From Rhinopithecus roxellana (taxonomy: Eukaryota > Chordata > Mammalia > Primates > Cercopithecidae), in contig NC_044559.1 of NCBI RefSeq assembly GCF_007565055.1, positions 101,144,759 to 101,208,758 of the forward strand: a DNA stretch of 64,000 bases, read 5' to 3'. The notes below the pieces were generated by a model that was not told the DNA's origin, did not search any database, and worked only from the letters and a program-made list of their open reading frames with translations. The translations under genes and the position numbers were made by a program. This document shows positions 44,481 to 56,334 of this stretch, piece after piece. How positions within the stretch are numbered: position 1 is the first letter of the stretch; each line of letters starts with the position of its first letter.

Positions 44481-46439
44481 ATTAAAAATATCTTTTAATG
44501 TAAATCATGAAGAGTTTTCTAAGAGTTTATGGCTGTTTCCTGATGAAACTAGCCCTAAAAATTAGATTCTCTGTACCTTTGCTCATTATTCTGTTTCATC
44601 ACATCATGATCCCAAAAGGTAAGTTTCAAAGGTTAAGGAATAAAAACATAATTACAATGTTGTCTACACAGGGCTATGCCATTTAGAAGTTAATTTTTCT
44701 CCATATTTCCCATATATGTTGTTTTTGCCTCAACAACTAAAGTGAATTTCTTGAGAGCAGGACCAGATTTTATAATGACTACCATGCCCAACAGTGTTGG
44801 TTTAGTGGGAGACATTCAACAGACCCAATCCTGCAGCAGACATCATTCACTGACTCAAGGAAACATTCTGGACTCTCCTCATTGTGATAACTCAGAGATC
44901 CAATTACTCCTTCAGCTGGATCAGAGGCTACACCAGGAGGCTGCTCTACTCTCTTGGATGGGGGCCACTACCTAAGGAGCCAGCATATTCGAGATGATGC
45001 TAAGCACTCACTAGTCACTTGCTCTCGAGTTAACCTATTATTCACAGCAACAAGCAAAAAAAGCAAACAGAAACAGATTTACAAAGACCTTTAGGAACCT
45101 GAGACATTGCACAAACACAACACAAATTGTGAGGAAGCTGATACATCAGCTACACCTGGTAGAAATGAAAGGTGGGTAAATAAGAGTTTCCATGTAAGTA
45201 TCATTGGAATACATGGCCAAATTGGAAGTTCAATAAATTATCCTAAAAGTATTCCATGAGTCACTGCTACAACTTGGATTAGAACTCAAAACTTCCTATT
45301 CTGAGCCTGATGATAACTCATCAGAACCACGGACTTCTGCTCTGGGGCTCACAAATCCTTCCGTGACGCAACTGCAGAGGAAATGAGCTCTGACATTACA
45401 CAGCTTGGGTGTGTTGGGCTGTTGTTATCTCACTCAGCAAAGAAAAGGTGAGCAAATATTACCTTCATTTTCATTTAGGGAGAGAAGACAGAAGGTAAAT
45501 AGTATAATAATGGTGTCTTTGGCAGGGAGTGGGTAGGAAGAAGATACATCATCCTCTTGGGAAACATGGTATATCAAGACAATAAACTAGAGAAGACAGA
45601 ATAGAACAAGTTTCCACATTTAAAAAAGAAACTAAACCATGGGAGAAAGGCAGAATTGGGAACCATTTTATTCAAAATGGGTTTCCCATCTAGAATGGCT
45701 TTATATTTCATCAATGAGGTAGTATGGCTCTAAAATGCTTTAGAGAGTCAGGGGTTACTGAGAAGGGATTTCTAAATAGATACTCACTTGTAAGAGTAAA
45801 GACTTTCTAAATAGACACCTTACAAGATTAAATGTAAGGTATGTCATAGCTGACATTCTATTATTACTAAAATTGTTATGGTTTGCCATGTGAAAGTAAA
45901 TTTTCAAACCGAGTAGAATTGGAACCATAATGTTAACACACCGAGGAAGGAAATGAAAACTATGCACTCAATGTTATGCAGGTTAATGTTAGGATGACTC
46001 ATATGGAAATTGTTTTGTAGTTTAGAAATGGCCAAATATCTGTAATTTTATATGGTTAAATCTAATTCTGAACCAGGGTTCAAGCTGAATGATCAGTTTT
46101 CTAGATATGGTATATTTCTAGTTAATATTCATGTTCCTGACCGAAACCCTTCCTAGTGGTTCCAGTCGTGAGTGACTCACAGGGTACTTTCCTTCCAGTT
46201 CCGTTCAGGGTCTTACAGTGGCCCCTTGTCTCCTCAACTGTCATCATTATCCTCATCTAAACTGAGCTTCTTAGACATGTCCAATTGTATTACTTCCTTG
46301 ATTCTAAAGAGACCAAGTATCATTATTTTTAGCTGTCAGATGTTTTCAGTTTGTTAAGTAAGATATCTCCTCTGGAAGTAGCCAAAGAATAAAGACCCCA
46401 AAATGTATTTGTTACCTTCCATCTAAGCAGAGGTGTATG
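44481..46439. other. Unique stretch
   Basis: No gene is recognised. 44735-44835 (GTGAATTTCTTGAGAGCAGG ACCAG ... ACATTCAACAG) resembles a sense L2 tail. The rest is unassigned. Confidence 0.45.
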
Positions 46440-46850
46440 CATTAACTTCAATTGATTCATTTAATACAATATTGAGCAACTATCACATGCCCAGGGCTGT
46501 ACCTGACACTGTGGGGATTCCAACACTGTTCAATTTACATGCAAGTAGACAAACAAGATATATGTATCTACATACACTAAATTACGTGAGTAGAAACTTA
46601 ACTAGGAATGCAATGTGTTTGAGAAGTCATGGTGTAATCATGGCTTACATGCCAAAAGATTTGTGCAGATAGTGCTTTGAATTTAGGAGGAGGATAGTTC
46701 CAGGACTAGAGAAGTCTAGAGGTAGAATTTTTACAGAGTTTGAAGGAAGGGTAGCATTTAGAGAGGAGGAAACCAGAGAAAAGACAGTCTATGTAGAAGC
46801 TACAAGATCAACAAAAGCATGGTGCCAGGATAGTTTGTGGGGATCATGAG
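46440..46850 (-). repeat. L2 LINE fragment, antisense
   Basis: AATATTGAGCAACTATCACA TGCCCAGGGCTG, CACTGTGGGGATTCCAACAC and TTGAAGGAAGGGTAGCATTT follow the antisense L2 3' region over about 400 bp. Confidence 0.55.
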
Positions 46851-47674
46851 TAACAGTGCCTATTATTCCATGGACACTCAGATGTAATCCATCATGGAGC
46901 AGTCAAGTATAAACCATGGCTACCTTTATTGTTAATTAATGGAAAAACCCATAAATGCAGAGAAAAGCAAATCTTTCTCTTTTCTTCTCTTCACACCTCT
47001 TCTGCTTGCATCTCCTCACTCTCCCTTGGAGCTAGGGCTGGGTGATGGTATTTAAATTACACCACCTCAATATTTCTGTCAGTGATTCCAAGTGGAAGAG
47101 CAGAAGCAAAAACCAACGTTCAAACCAAATAACTGCTGTTTCTATCATCTTTCAAAAGGAGAAGATTTTAAGTGTTTAAAATGTAGCATTCATGATAGAT
47201 AATTACATTGGTAAGTCTAACTTTTAACAGGTAAACATTTTAAATTTAACTGTTAATTTAACTAAAACAGTTTATTGACTGTAAACAATTAAACTTTTAA
47301 ATGCAAGGTATTAATATAACAGTTTCAAAGAAGGCTCTGAAGGACTGGGCCTATTACTACTTTGCCTTCAGCTCAGAAGCTGTAGCCCTTGGTGGTTAGT
47401 GACTTCATGGGGAAAACTCTCTAGGGTATTTTTATTTTAAGAGAAGTCATGAAGGAGAGGACAAGGCTTTACCTAAAAGAGTTAATTTCTCATGGTGAAA
47501 TTTGAGGCCTTGGGGCACCTAAGTGGGAGAGATGGTTTAGGACAAAGAAGTCTTTCAAATATCACTGTAGTTCAAATAACTACTTTTTGGCCCAGAAGTG
47601 AGGTTAATCCTACTAGTGATGATCATGGACAGACAGCGGCCCCTTCTCCTGCTTTCTCACACTTAAAAGAGCCG
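46851..47674. other. Unique non-coding stretch
   Basis: No gene or repeat is recognised. 47160-47330 is AT-rich with several TTTAAC/GTTAA words. Confidence 0.5.
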
Positions 47675-48065
47675 TGTGATGTTGTTTGCCTGTGCCCCCA
47701 CCCAAATCTCATCTTGAATTGTAGTTCCCATAATCCCCATATGTTATGGGAGGGACCCAATGGGAGGTAATTGAACCATGGGGGCGGTTACCCTCATGCT
47801 GTTCTCATGATAGTGAGTGAGTTATCATGAGATCTGATGGATTTATATGGGGCTTTCCCCCACCTTCACTTGGTACTTCTCTCATTCTTCTCCCCCCTGC
47901 CACCACGTGAAGAAGGATGTGTTTGCTTCTCCTTCTGCCATGACTGTAAGCTTTCCGAGACCTCCTCAGCCCTGTGGAACTGTGAGTCAATTAAACCTCC
48001 TTCCTTTGTAAATTACCCAGTCTCAGGTATTTCTTCATAGCAGTGTGAGAACGGACTAATATACA
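47675..48065 (+). mobile_element. Solitary MSTA-type MaLR LTR
   Basis: CCCACCCAAATCTCATCTTG AATTGTAG, TATGGGAGGGACCCAATGGG, GTTATCATGAGATCTGATGG, GTGGAACTGTGAGTCAATTA AACCTCC, and the end GTGAGAACGGACTAATATAC A are the full layout of an MST LTR. The AATTAAA-type poly-A region is visible. There is no internal retroviral sequence and I see no clean 5-bp duplication. Confidence 0.88.
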
Positions 48066-49027
48066 GTGCCATCCAGAACCTCCATTAGACTCTGCACAAG
48101 TTTGGTGGCTATTGAAATATTAGAATTCTGAGATCAAGATTCTTCCTGGAGAAAATCACTTGGTAGGTGAGAAAATCATAGTCACAGTTTAAGCATCACT
48201 TTGTAATGACCAGCATCCATGAGTGGATGCTGGGATGATGGGGAAAGGCAGCAGCCTCATGCCGCAGCCACCCTCGAACTAATGTGCATTCATTTGTGCA
48301 CAGTGCAAGACTGTTTGCACCAAGGCTATGATTAGATGAGTGGAACTTTTTCCTGTTGTCCCAGAATTGTCCCAAACAGCAAGTGCTCAGTACCCCTCCT
48401 TCTAAAGACAGTGGCTAAAATTTGGAGCCAGACACATCCCCTCCATTTATTAAATATCCCTGGAACTAGCCCTTCTGTTATCAACTGCACTCACACACAC
48501 ACACACCCGACCCCTGCAGTCTGTTCCTTATGGGAAGAGTTGTAGGAAGGGGAGAGAGAATCAATAAGGGTCTCAGCTCAGCCCTGCAATAATCTGAGGG
48601 TTTTGCTACCAAAGCCTGGTAGGGGCAGCATCTATGTGAGAGGCCATTCCCTTGACTCCACTGGATTCACCCAAGGTGTCATTAAAGGACAGAAAATGGA
48701 ATTAAAGAGACCACAATTGATTTTGGTGATCAGGAAAAATACTATCGTTTTATGTTAATCCATGATAAGATTTAAGATGGACCAATAAACTGGTTACAGT
48801 CATAAATCTGTCATCTCACATTTTGTTACATCCATATCATATACTATCTAAATAACACCCCTGAAACAATTCAAATGCAATTTTATATTTATTTACCTAT
48901 TTTTCATTGAGGTAAGAACACTTAGCAGGTGATCTATCCTCTTAACAAACTTTTATGTGTATAATACAGTATTGTCAGCTATACCAAATGAAATTTTTGC
49001 CCAGAACAATATGTAGTAGCCTCTAAT
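48066..49027. other. Unique non-coding stretch
   Basis: No gene is recognised. A short CA run occurs at about 48489-48506. Confidence 0.5.
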
Positions 49028-49345
49028 TTTTTTTAATTAATTAATTAATTATTATTTTTTTGAGACAGAGTCTTACCACTCTGTCACCCAGGCTGGAGTG
49101 TGGTGGTGCCATCACAGCTTACTGCAGCCTGCACCTCTCTGGCTCAAGCAACCCTCTCGCCTCAGCCCTCTGAGTAGCTGGGACTGCAGGCATGCGCCAC
49201 CACACCCAGCTCATTTCTGTGTTTTTTGTAGAGACGGGGTTCTGCCGTGTTGCTTAGGCTGGTCTCGAACTCCTGGGCTCAAGTGATTCATCTGCTTTGG
49301 CCTACCAAAGGGCTGGGATTACAGGTGTGAAACATCGCACCAGGC
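49028..49345 (-). mobile_element. Alu (AluJ-like), antisense
   Basis: T-rich head with (AATT)n, GAGACAGAGTCTTACCACTC TGTCACCC through ACTACAGC-equivalent positions to GTGAAACATCGCACCAGGCC. GTTGCTTAGGCTGGTCTCGA ACTCCTGGGCTCAAG is typical of the J class. Flanks AATATGTAGTAGCCTCT and CAACATGCAATAACCTCT appear to be a decayed target-site duplication. Confidence 0.92.
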
Positions 49346-49614
49346 CAACATGCAATAACCTCTTTAACATTAATCATTAGGGACTTCCTGATCTCCTTCC
49401 TCTTAACAAAGCCTCTCCTGGGTTCCCTCATTTATACATAGGTATAAAGGACTTAAAAAGTTAATACTAATGCTTTGAGCATTCAGAGGATTGCAAAGAC
49501 TCACTAGACCTGTCTAATTGCTTCGGAATCCCTAATTATAGGCACTCACTGACTTCCCCATGGTCATTTCCAACCTTGAGGGCAGTCAGCAAGTCTGAGT
49601 AATGCCTGTCAGAG

Positions 49615-49628
49615 CCACTGGGTGGCAC
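49615..49628 (+). promoter_or_regulatory. CTCF-like core motif
   Basis: CCACTGGGTGGCAC matches the core CCASYAGRKGGCR at 12 of 13 positions (G for A at position 6). It lies in unique DNA, in the same orientation as the motif at 4296. Confidence 0.3.
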
Positions 49629-49644
49629 TGGCAGGCCTGAGATG

Positions 49645-49770
49645 TGGGCAAGAGGGAGGAAGAAAGAAAGGAAAGGACGCCAGGAGACAGTCAAGGAGGA
49701 AGGAGAGGCAAGAGAGGGAGAGAGATTTTTTTTAAAAACAAGGGAGAGAGAAAGAGAGCAGGGAAAGAAA
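49645..49770 (+). repeat. GA-rich low-complexity tract
   Basis: GGGAGGAAGAAAGAAAGGAA AGG then AGGAGGAAGGAGAGGC and GAGAGGGAGAGAG, split by a T8 run, form a purine-biased tract of mirror-repeat type. Confidence 0.8.
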
Positions 49771-52700
49771 GACTAGGACACAGGGAACTGCTTTGCATAG
49801 CCTAGTATAGCCTCTATGGTTACCAGTGACACAGACCTACAGTTTAATTTAGTATTTCTCAGCTGGGAGCTGAGCTCATCTGCCTATTCCCAGTACCTAG
49901 CCGGGTGCCTGGCTCTCAGCTGATGCTCTGAATCTGTGGACTGGTGGAATGAATGCTGCTGCCCCTCTAGGAAGTGGTCCTCAAATGGAAAGCTTGAGGC
50001 AGTGTGGTCTGAATGCTCCATCCTAATGTTTTGGGATGACTTAGTTGAACATTCAAGAGGCCATGCCTTATGAGGAAACAAGGTAGGAATATTGGCACAC
50101 ACAGAGGTTAAGATTTTCCAAGGGTCAATTCATTCTGTCAAGAACTAATAGTAAATATTTCAGTCTTAGCAAGTCACACAGCCTCTGTCACAGCTACTGA
50201 CAGAGAGCCACTGACAATATGTACATGGTTGGTGTGGCCGTGTGCCAATAAAATTTTCAAAAACTGACAGGAAGTCAAATTTGGCCTGTGGATTGCTAAC
50301 CCTCCATGGCTTGAGTTCTGAGATAATCTTTCTGATTTCTCACCCTGCTCTTTCATCCTCTGGTTCAACACCACTCTTTTGGTACACAACTACTTGCTTA
50401 TTGGTTTATCTCAGAATCTGTGTGGAATGCTTGATCTTGCACTGTAAACTCCTTGAGAAACTCTGAGAGCCTGTTGATGACTTCAAGCACCATCAGTAGT
50501 CCTGTCTGATCATGTTCAAGTGCTGTCACAGGGAGTATTCACAGAGAAGGTCCTCAGCTTTGAGGGTCTCATTACATGTGTCTTCTGAAGATTCCACAAA
50601 GGCCTAGAATTAGCCACAAAGATGATTGATGCCAAGTTGTAGAACACAAAGTCTTGGGAAAACTATACAGTTCTGGATACCGTGAACTAGATTCATACCA
50701 GCTTGAGAAAGGTCAGTTCCAGCTCAAACCATGAAGTGGCTGAAATTTGTCTTTGGACTCTTCCAGCCACACATCCTCCACCCCTTCTCCTGCAGTACTC
50801 GGTGACCTGTCTCCCTTACCCACTCTCACTCCCATCAGTGCCTTTCTTCTTCACTTTACTAAAACGAAAACGCCTAATGGCAGATTAAAATCTGCCATCC
50901 CGTTGGAGTAGGCTCACATTTTCATAAGGTTGAGAGCATTTTAAGAAAGGGACACGGGACTAATGATGGGATTTTGTACCTCCTGGTGGTGATTTTGACC
51001 TGAAAGTAGATTCTACTTTAACCACGTCAGTAGCAAAATCCAGGAGAAGGATTGTGAGTAGGGCCACTGGGAACAGCCCCGTGGCTCTGCAGAATTCCAT
51101 GGATTAGGACATGAATGGTACATTTTGGAGCTGTGCGACACAGCAGTGGCCCATGCAGTGGGTTCTCTTGCGTGTGTGTGTCAGTATCTAAGAGAGAGAG
51201 ACTAGTTCTCTCAAGGAATAAGCAACTGAAGTGTGGGTCTGTATTTTTGAGTTTTCTTTCTAGGACAATGAAGGAAATGGACATAGTTGATATTTTTGCA
51301 TGACAAATAGGATTAAACACCCTGGAAGAGATGAAAATCTGTTTCCTTCAGAGAAAGCATTATGCATATAGGTGATCATGACTAAGCGTATTGGAGGCCT
51401 CTTATGTGCTTCCAATTCTCTGTGGCAGCACCTCCAGATGCTACAGCAGAAACCAGTTTCTTTATGGTTTGGAGGAGCCTCCTGCAGGTGCAACGAGACA
51501 GCTGTGTGGTGATACTTCTCAATGCCTCTTCAATGGGCAAATGGAAGGTTCACTTCCGGACTTGTATATGGGTAACATGGAAATGTGGCGCCCCCTTGAC
51601 CAATAGGGGATAGAATCCAATGGATAAATCTTCCTTCTGCCCTCTATGCAGATGGTTCTGAGATCAAGTTTTAGAAGACTTTTCATATGGCCCTGCAGGG
51701 AGCAAGCACCAATCGCCCATACCAGGGTCCAGTTCTCAAAAGAATCCTGGTGTTGACTCTCCTTTTGTTCAGAGGCAAAGTTGCATGCTAATTGAAACAT
51801 TATACTCTTCAATCACAGTCCACAGAGCACTTGCACTGTGTGCAAAGAATTTTTATATACAGAATCTCAAAGACAAAGTTAATCTGTGATGCCCTTCATT
51901 TCCTTTCTTAACTGCTCACTCTCCACCTAGATGTCAGCATCCTCTATTACCCTCCGCACACCCTTCCACTGCCACCCACCCACCCTGTGGCCAATTTCTC
52001 TGTTATGAACATGGACAGTTCTCACCCTGCTCAATGCCTCTTTCCAGCTGGGACCGGCCCACTGGCAGCCCCATGCTAATGGAATCAGATCAGTCCAAGG
52101 CAACATCTGGCCCAAGGGTGGCCCATGCATGGGCTAGTCATAGCTTGTTGTGTGGCCCATTAGGCGGCCAGATGAGAAGGACTTTCCCCAGCTGGGTTGA
52201 TATCATTAGCTAGGATAAGTACTCTGGCAGGTTTTTGAAGGTATATTAAAGATGAGTTAGGTGAGAGTGGAGCAGAGCAGATATGCAGGCAGCAGCAGAT
52301 TCAACACGAGAGGGAGACCGTGCAGGCCAGAGAGTGTGGGCCCGAGGCTTCCCTAGAGAAACACCAGCTTCTGAATCACTTTGAAACTCCTGGTTCACTC
52401 TGTGTTTCCTTAGCATAACTGCTCTACAATAGCCCCTCTTCCTTTTTAAGGTGGACCAAGTGGCTGTCTCAGCTTTCTTATAACCAGAAAGCCTTGAGAA
52501 GTTGGTGCCCTAAGCCCTACCTTCTCCCCTCAAGACCCTGTCTTCCTCCAGGCCAGTAATAAGTGATGATGTACTACTAGGTGTCAGCCCTCCATAGACA
52601 GGGACTCTCTGGAGGTAGTGTCTTACCTCAAAGAGGTGATACCAAGGCCCTGGGGCAAGTCAGCAAGTGAGGGATTTGAGGGTAGTGAGGATAGTTCCAG

Positions 52701-53451
52701 TGCCCCTTAGATGACACTGCAGAAGCAGCTGCTCAGACAACCTATGTGTAGGTCCAGTCCTATGGGAGGAATTAGATCCTGGAGCAAATGATAGCATCTA
52801 TTCACATCTGGCAATTCTTCTACTTTGGAATGTGCATTCCACAGAGGGCTGAGTTTGTGGCTTCTCGGCAGTCTCGCCAGTGACTAATGTCCATGGTATA
52901 GGGAGTCTACATCCCGAATTTTCTGGGATTGTCCAGATTTTAAACTATGCCATTCCAGGGTTATTATAAATCATTGATTTATCCCAGAAGTTTCAATGTT
53001 TGGTAAATAGTTTCAAAATAATTCACACTAGTGGGCATTACAGTAAAGATGCACATGGATTTGAAAGATGAGATTGCTGCTGGCTGAAGAAATATTAATG
53101 ATTCATTGAGACAACAGATTTGCCATGTGTCTGAAGCTGGCCAAATTCAGTCTGTCACTTCAAAATAATTTGAAATACATTCAAAAGCATTGCAGTTATT
53201 ACAGAATTTTACTTTACTGTGAAAACGTATACAAAGGAAAGGAGAAAAAAAAATAGAGCCTTAAAGAGATCTTGCAATAGGAAAATCCCTTTTAGAATAA
53301 ATGGGACAACTCGAAAGTAATATTTTGTGGCTGATATATTATATTTCATCCATTTTAAGATGAACATTTACTTAGAATTTTACCTCTCTGAAATTAGAAT
53401 GTATCTTTTTTCAATTGATCATATTATATATTCTAATTGAAAGCATTCTTT

Positions 53452-53710
53452 TTTTTTTTTTTTTGAGGCGGAGTCTCGCTCTGTTGCCCGGACTGGAGTG
53501 CAGTGGCCAGATCTCAGCTCACTGCAAGCTCCGCCTCCCGGGTTTACGCCATTCTCCTGCCTCAGCCTCCCAAGTAGCTGGGACTACAGGCGCCCGCCAC
53601 CTCACCCGGCTAGTTTTTGTATTTTTAGTAGAGACGGGGTTTCACCGTGTTAGCCAGGATGGTCTCGATCTCCTGACCTCGTGATCCGCCCGTCTCGGCC
53701 TCCCAAAGTG
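53452..53710 (-). mobile_element. AluY of Old World monkey lineage, 5'-truncated
   Basis: Antisense Alu with very little CpG decay: GAGGCGGAGTCTCGCTCTGT, CCGCCTCCCGGGTTTACGCC, GCCACCTCACCCGGCTAG and CCCGTCTCGGCCTCCC. The TTTACGCC, CACCTC and GGCTAG variants are the marks of AluYR-type subfamilies of cercopithecids, not human AluY. Its right end stops at CCCAAAGTG, so about 35-45 bp of the Alu 5' end is missing. A perfect 13-bp target-site duplication GAAAGCATTCTTT (53439-53451, 53711-53723) shows the truncation occurred at insertion. Confidence 0.96.
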
Positions 53711-54146
53711 GAAAGCATTCTTTATTTCCTAGTGATAAATAATAATTGGTGCACTTTACAATTAATGGCATCTTAGATTCAATAATATACAGTAATAGTG
53801 TAGTAAATGTTGTTCAAAGTAGAAAATTTGATAATACTTCTTATATTAGACAAACACAAGTTGGCTCTCAGCCCTATAGCTTTCAGTGTCAAATTGGAGA
53901 AATTTATTATAAATATGTCTTTAAAAATACAGTTTTTAGCAAATCATATATAATTCTGTAAAACACAGTTTAGGCTCCAAGCATTTAGACTTCCCCTCTA
54001 ATTTCCACCTTGCTGAGACCTACTATTTTATGAATACGAGTAATGAAAAAGTAATTATTTTCCAGAAGCTCGAGGTATTGGGCAAAATAGTATTACCTCA
54101 CAATTATAATAGATTTGGTTTGCCATTAGTATATAAAAGTTGCCTC

Positions 54147-54265
54147 AAAAAATAAACAGGTGCAGCAAACCACCATGGCACATGTATACTTATGTAAAAA
54201 ACGTGTATATTCTGTACATGTATCCTGGAACTTAAAGTAAAATAAAAAATAAATAAATAAAAAAT
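54147..54265 (+). mobile_element. Severely 5'-truncated L1 tail
   Basis: CAGGTGCAGCAAACCACCAT GGCACATG through CATGTATCCTGGAACTTAAA G and an A-rich tail is the last ~110 bp of a primate L1 3' UTR. TAAAAGTTGCCTC (54134-54146) and TAAAAGTTGCTTC (54266-54278) form its target-site duplication. Confidence 0.92.
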
Positions 54266-54299
54266 TAAAAGTTGCTTCTATCATAGTAAGCCAAGTCAT

Positions 54300-55680
54300 A
54301 ATGGTAACACCAGAGAACTAGCATAAGAATAGACACACAGAACAACGGAAGAAAACTGATAATCCAAAGACAGATTCTTATGTTTCTGGTCATACTGATT
54401 TTCAACAAAGGTGCTAAGGTAATTAAATGGGGTAAAGAATTGTCTTTTTAACAAATGGTGCAGGACAACTGGATATCCACAAATACCAGGATGAATTTGG
54501 GCTCTAACTTCATGCCATATAAAAATATTACGTCAAAATAGATCATATACCTAAATGTAAGAACAAAATGGTAAAATTTTTAGAGGAATATCTTTATGAT
54601 CTTGGGTTGGGAAAAGAGTTTTAAAATATAACACCAAAACCATGATCTATTAAAAAAAAAAAAAAAACTGGTAAACTGGACTTCATCAAAATTAAAAATT
54701 CTTCTGCTTCAAATGACATCATTAAGAACATGGAAAAGACAATCCACAGACTGGGAGAAAACTTTGGCAAATCACATTCTGATAAGGTACTTGCAGCAGC
54801 ATTTATAAGAACTTTTACAATTCAATAAGAAGAAGACAACTCGATTAAAAAATAGACAAAAGTTTTAAATAGCTCTTTCACCAAAAATATACATATGGCA
54901 AACAACCAAATGATAAGAGACTCAACACATTTAGTCATTAGGGAAATGAAAATTAAAACCACAATGTGGTGGGATACCACCACATACCTAATAAAACAGT
55001 TTTTAGCAGTCCCTGAAAATACCAAGTGCTGTTGAGGATAAAGAACAACTGAACTTTCATACCTTTTGCTCGTATGGCCAATCTGAAAAACAGTTTAGCA
55101 GTTTCAAAACTAAAGTTACACATATGCTTACAGTTTGACCCAAATATCCCACTTCTAGCATATACTGAAAACTTATGTTTGAACAAAAGCTCTACATAAA
55201 GGTTTATAGAGGCTTTGTTCATAATCACCAAAAGCTGGAAATAAGCCAAAGCTCGTCAACTGATAAGTGAATAAATAAACTCTGGTGCATCCACACAGTG
55301 AAACACTACCCAGTAATAAAAAGGAACTGACACTCTGACATGCTACAGCATGGAAGAACCTCAAAAACACTGTGCTAAATAAAGAAAAAGCAGATGCGAT
55401 AGGCTATATATTATATAATTCAATTTATATAAAATGCTTAGAAAATGCAAATTTATACATACAGAAAGTAGATTAGTGGTTGCCTGGGGCTGTGGGAAAG
55501 AGGGTAGGGTAACTGCAGACAGAAACAAAGGATTTGTTTTGGGTGATGGAAATGTTCTAAAACTGGATGGTGGAGATGGTTGAACAACTCTGTAAATTTA
55601 TTAAAAACCATTGAATTGCTCACTTGTAATAAGTGAATTTTATGTTATGTAATTCATACTTCAACAAAGCTGTTTTTTAA
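54300..55680 (+). mobile_element. Old L1M LINE 3' portion
   Basis: GATTTTCAACAAAGGTGCTA AGG, TGGTGCAGGACAACTGGATA TCC, GACAATCCACAGACTGGGAG AAAAC, ATGAAAATTAAAACCACAAT G and GTGGTTGCCTGGGGCTGTGG follow the ORF2 C-terminal region and 3' UTR of an L1M element in sense, ending near TTCAACAAAGCTG. All frames are broken. Confidence 0.85.
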
Positions 55681-56334
55681 AAAGTTTAACACTAAATTTA
55701 ATGTGAAAATTATTGATCTTGACATCCTGCCAGGTTAATGGTTGTTTTGTGGGTTTTTTTCTATTATGAGCAATAGGATATCTGTAGATAAGATAATTGG
55801 TATGGTCATATTACATTATTAATAAAAACTTTGGAAATGAAAAACATATGCCTTCTAAGAATATTTTATGGAAATTACCAAATAACTGCCATATAAAATT
55901 AATGAGGATGGGTGTCAATGGCATAAGCTTGCAAAAATCATATGAATAGCACATTTGAAGTTCTTTCAGCTGATGTGGAAACTGATGTTATAAAAACATT
56001 GAAACATTTTTATATTTACACATTCCTACTAGAGACACTGAAATCATTTATGACTTTTATCCAACTGCTTTGCAGACAAATTTGATTATTTTTGAATATG
56101 AGATTTCCAAGCTTAATGTGTATCCTTGAAGAATACCAATATTTCAACCTCTATAAGGTTAACTTTATCAATTAAAATGATAAATGGTTCTTAAGAAAAT
56201 TTTCAGAAATCCTGAGATAATTTTCATTCTTGTTGTATTGGTTAGGGTAAGTCAAGTGTTGTAACAAACAACTCCCAAATCTCAATGGCTAAGAACAGTA
56301 AGAGTTTATTTCTTGCCTCATGTCATAGTTCAAG
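55681..56334. other. Mostly unique stretch
   Basis: No gene. 56235-56330 (GTTGTAACAAACAACTCCCA AATCTCAATGGC, AGTTTATTTCTTGCC) looks like an old LTR or MITE end, not assigned. Confidence 0.4.

Larger units (their letters stand above)
49346..53438. other. Unique non-coding stretch
   Basis: About 4 kb without a recognised gene. It holds a purine-rich tract (49645-49770), a possible L2/MIR tail near 49885-49960 and CTCF-like motifs (49615; weaker at 51586-51602 on the reverse strand). Frames up to 97 aa have no motifs. Confidence 0.5.

Noticed and set aside
47675..48065. LTR considered as part of a provirus
   Set aside because: No gag, pol or env sequence on either side; it is a solitary LTR of the MaLR class.
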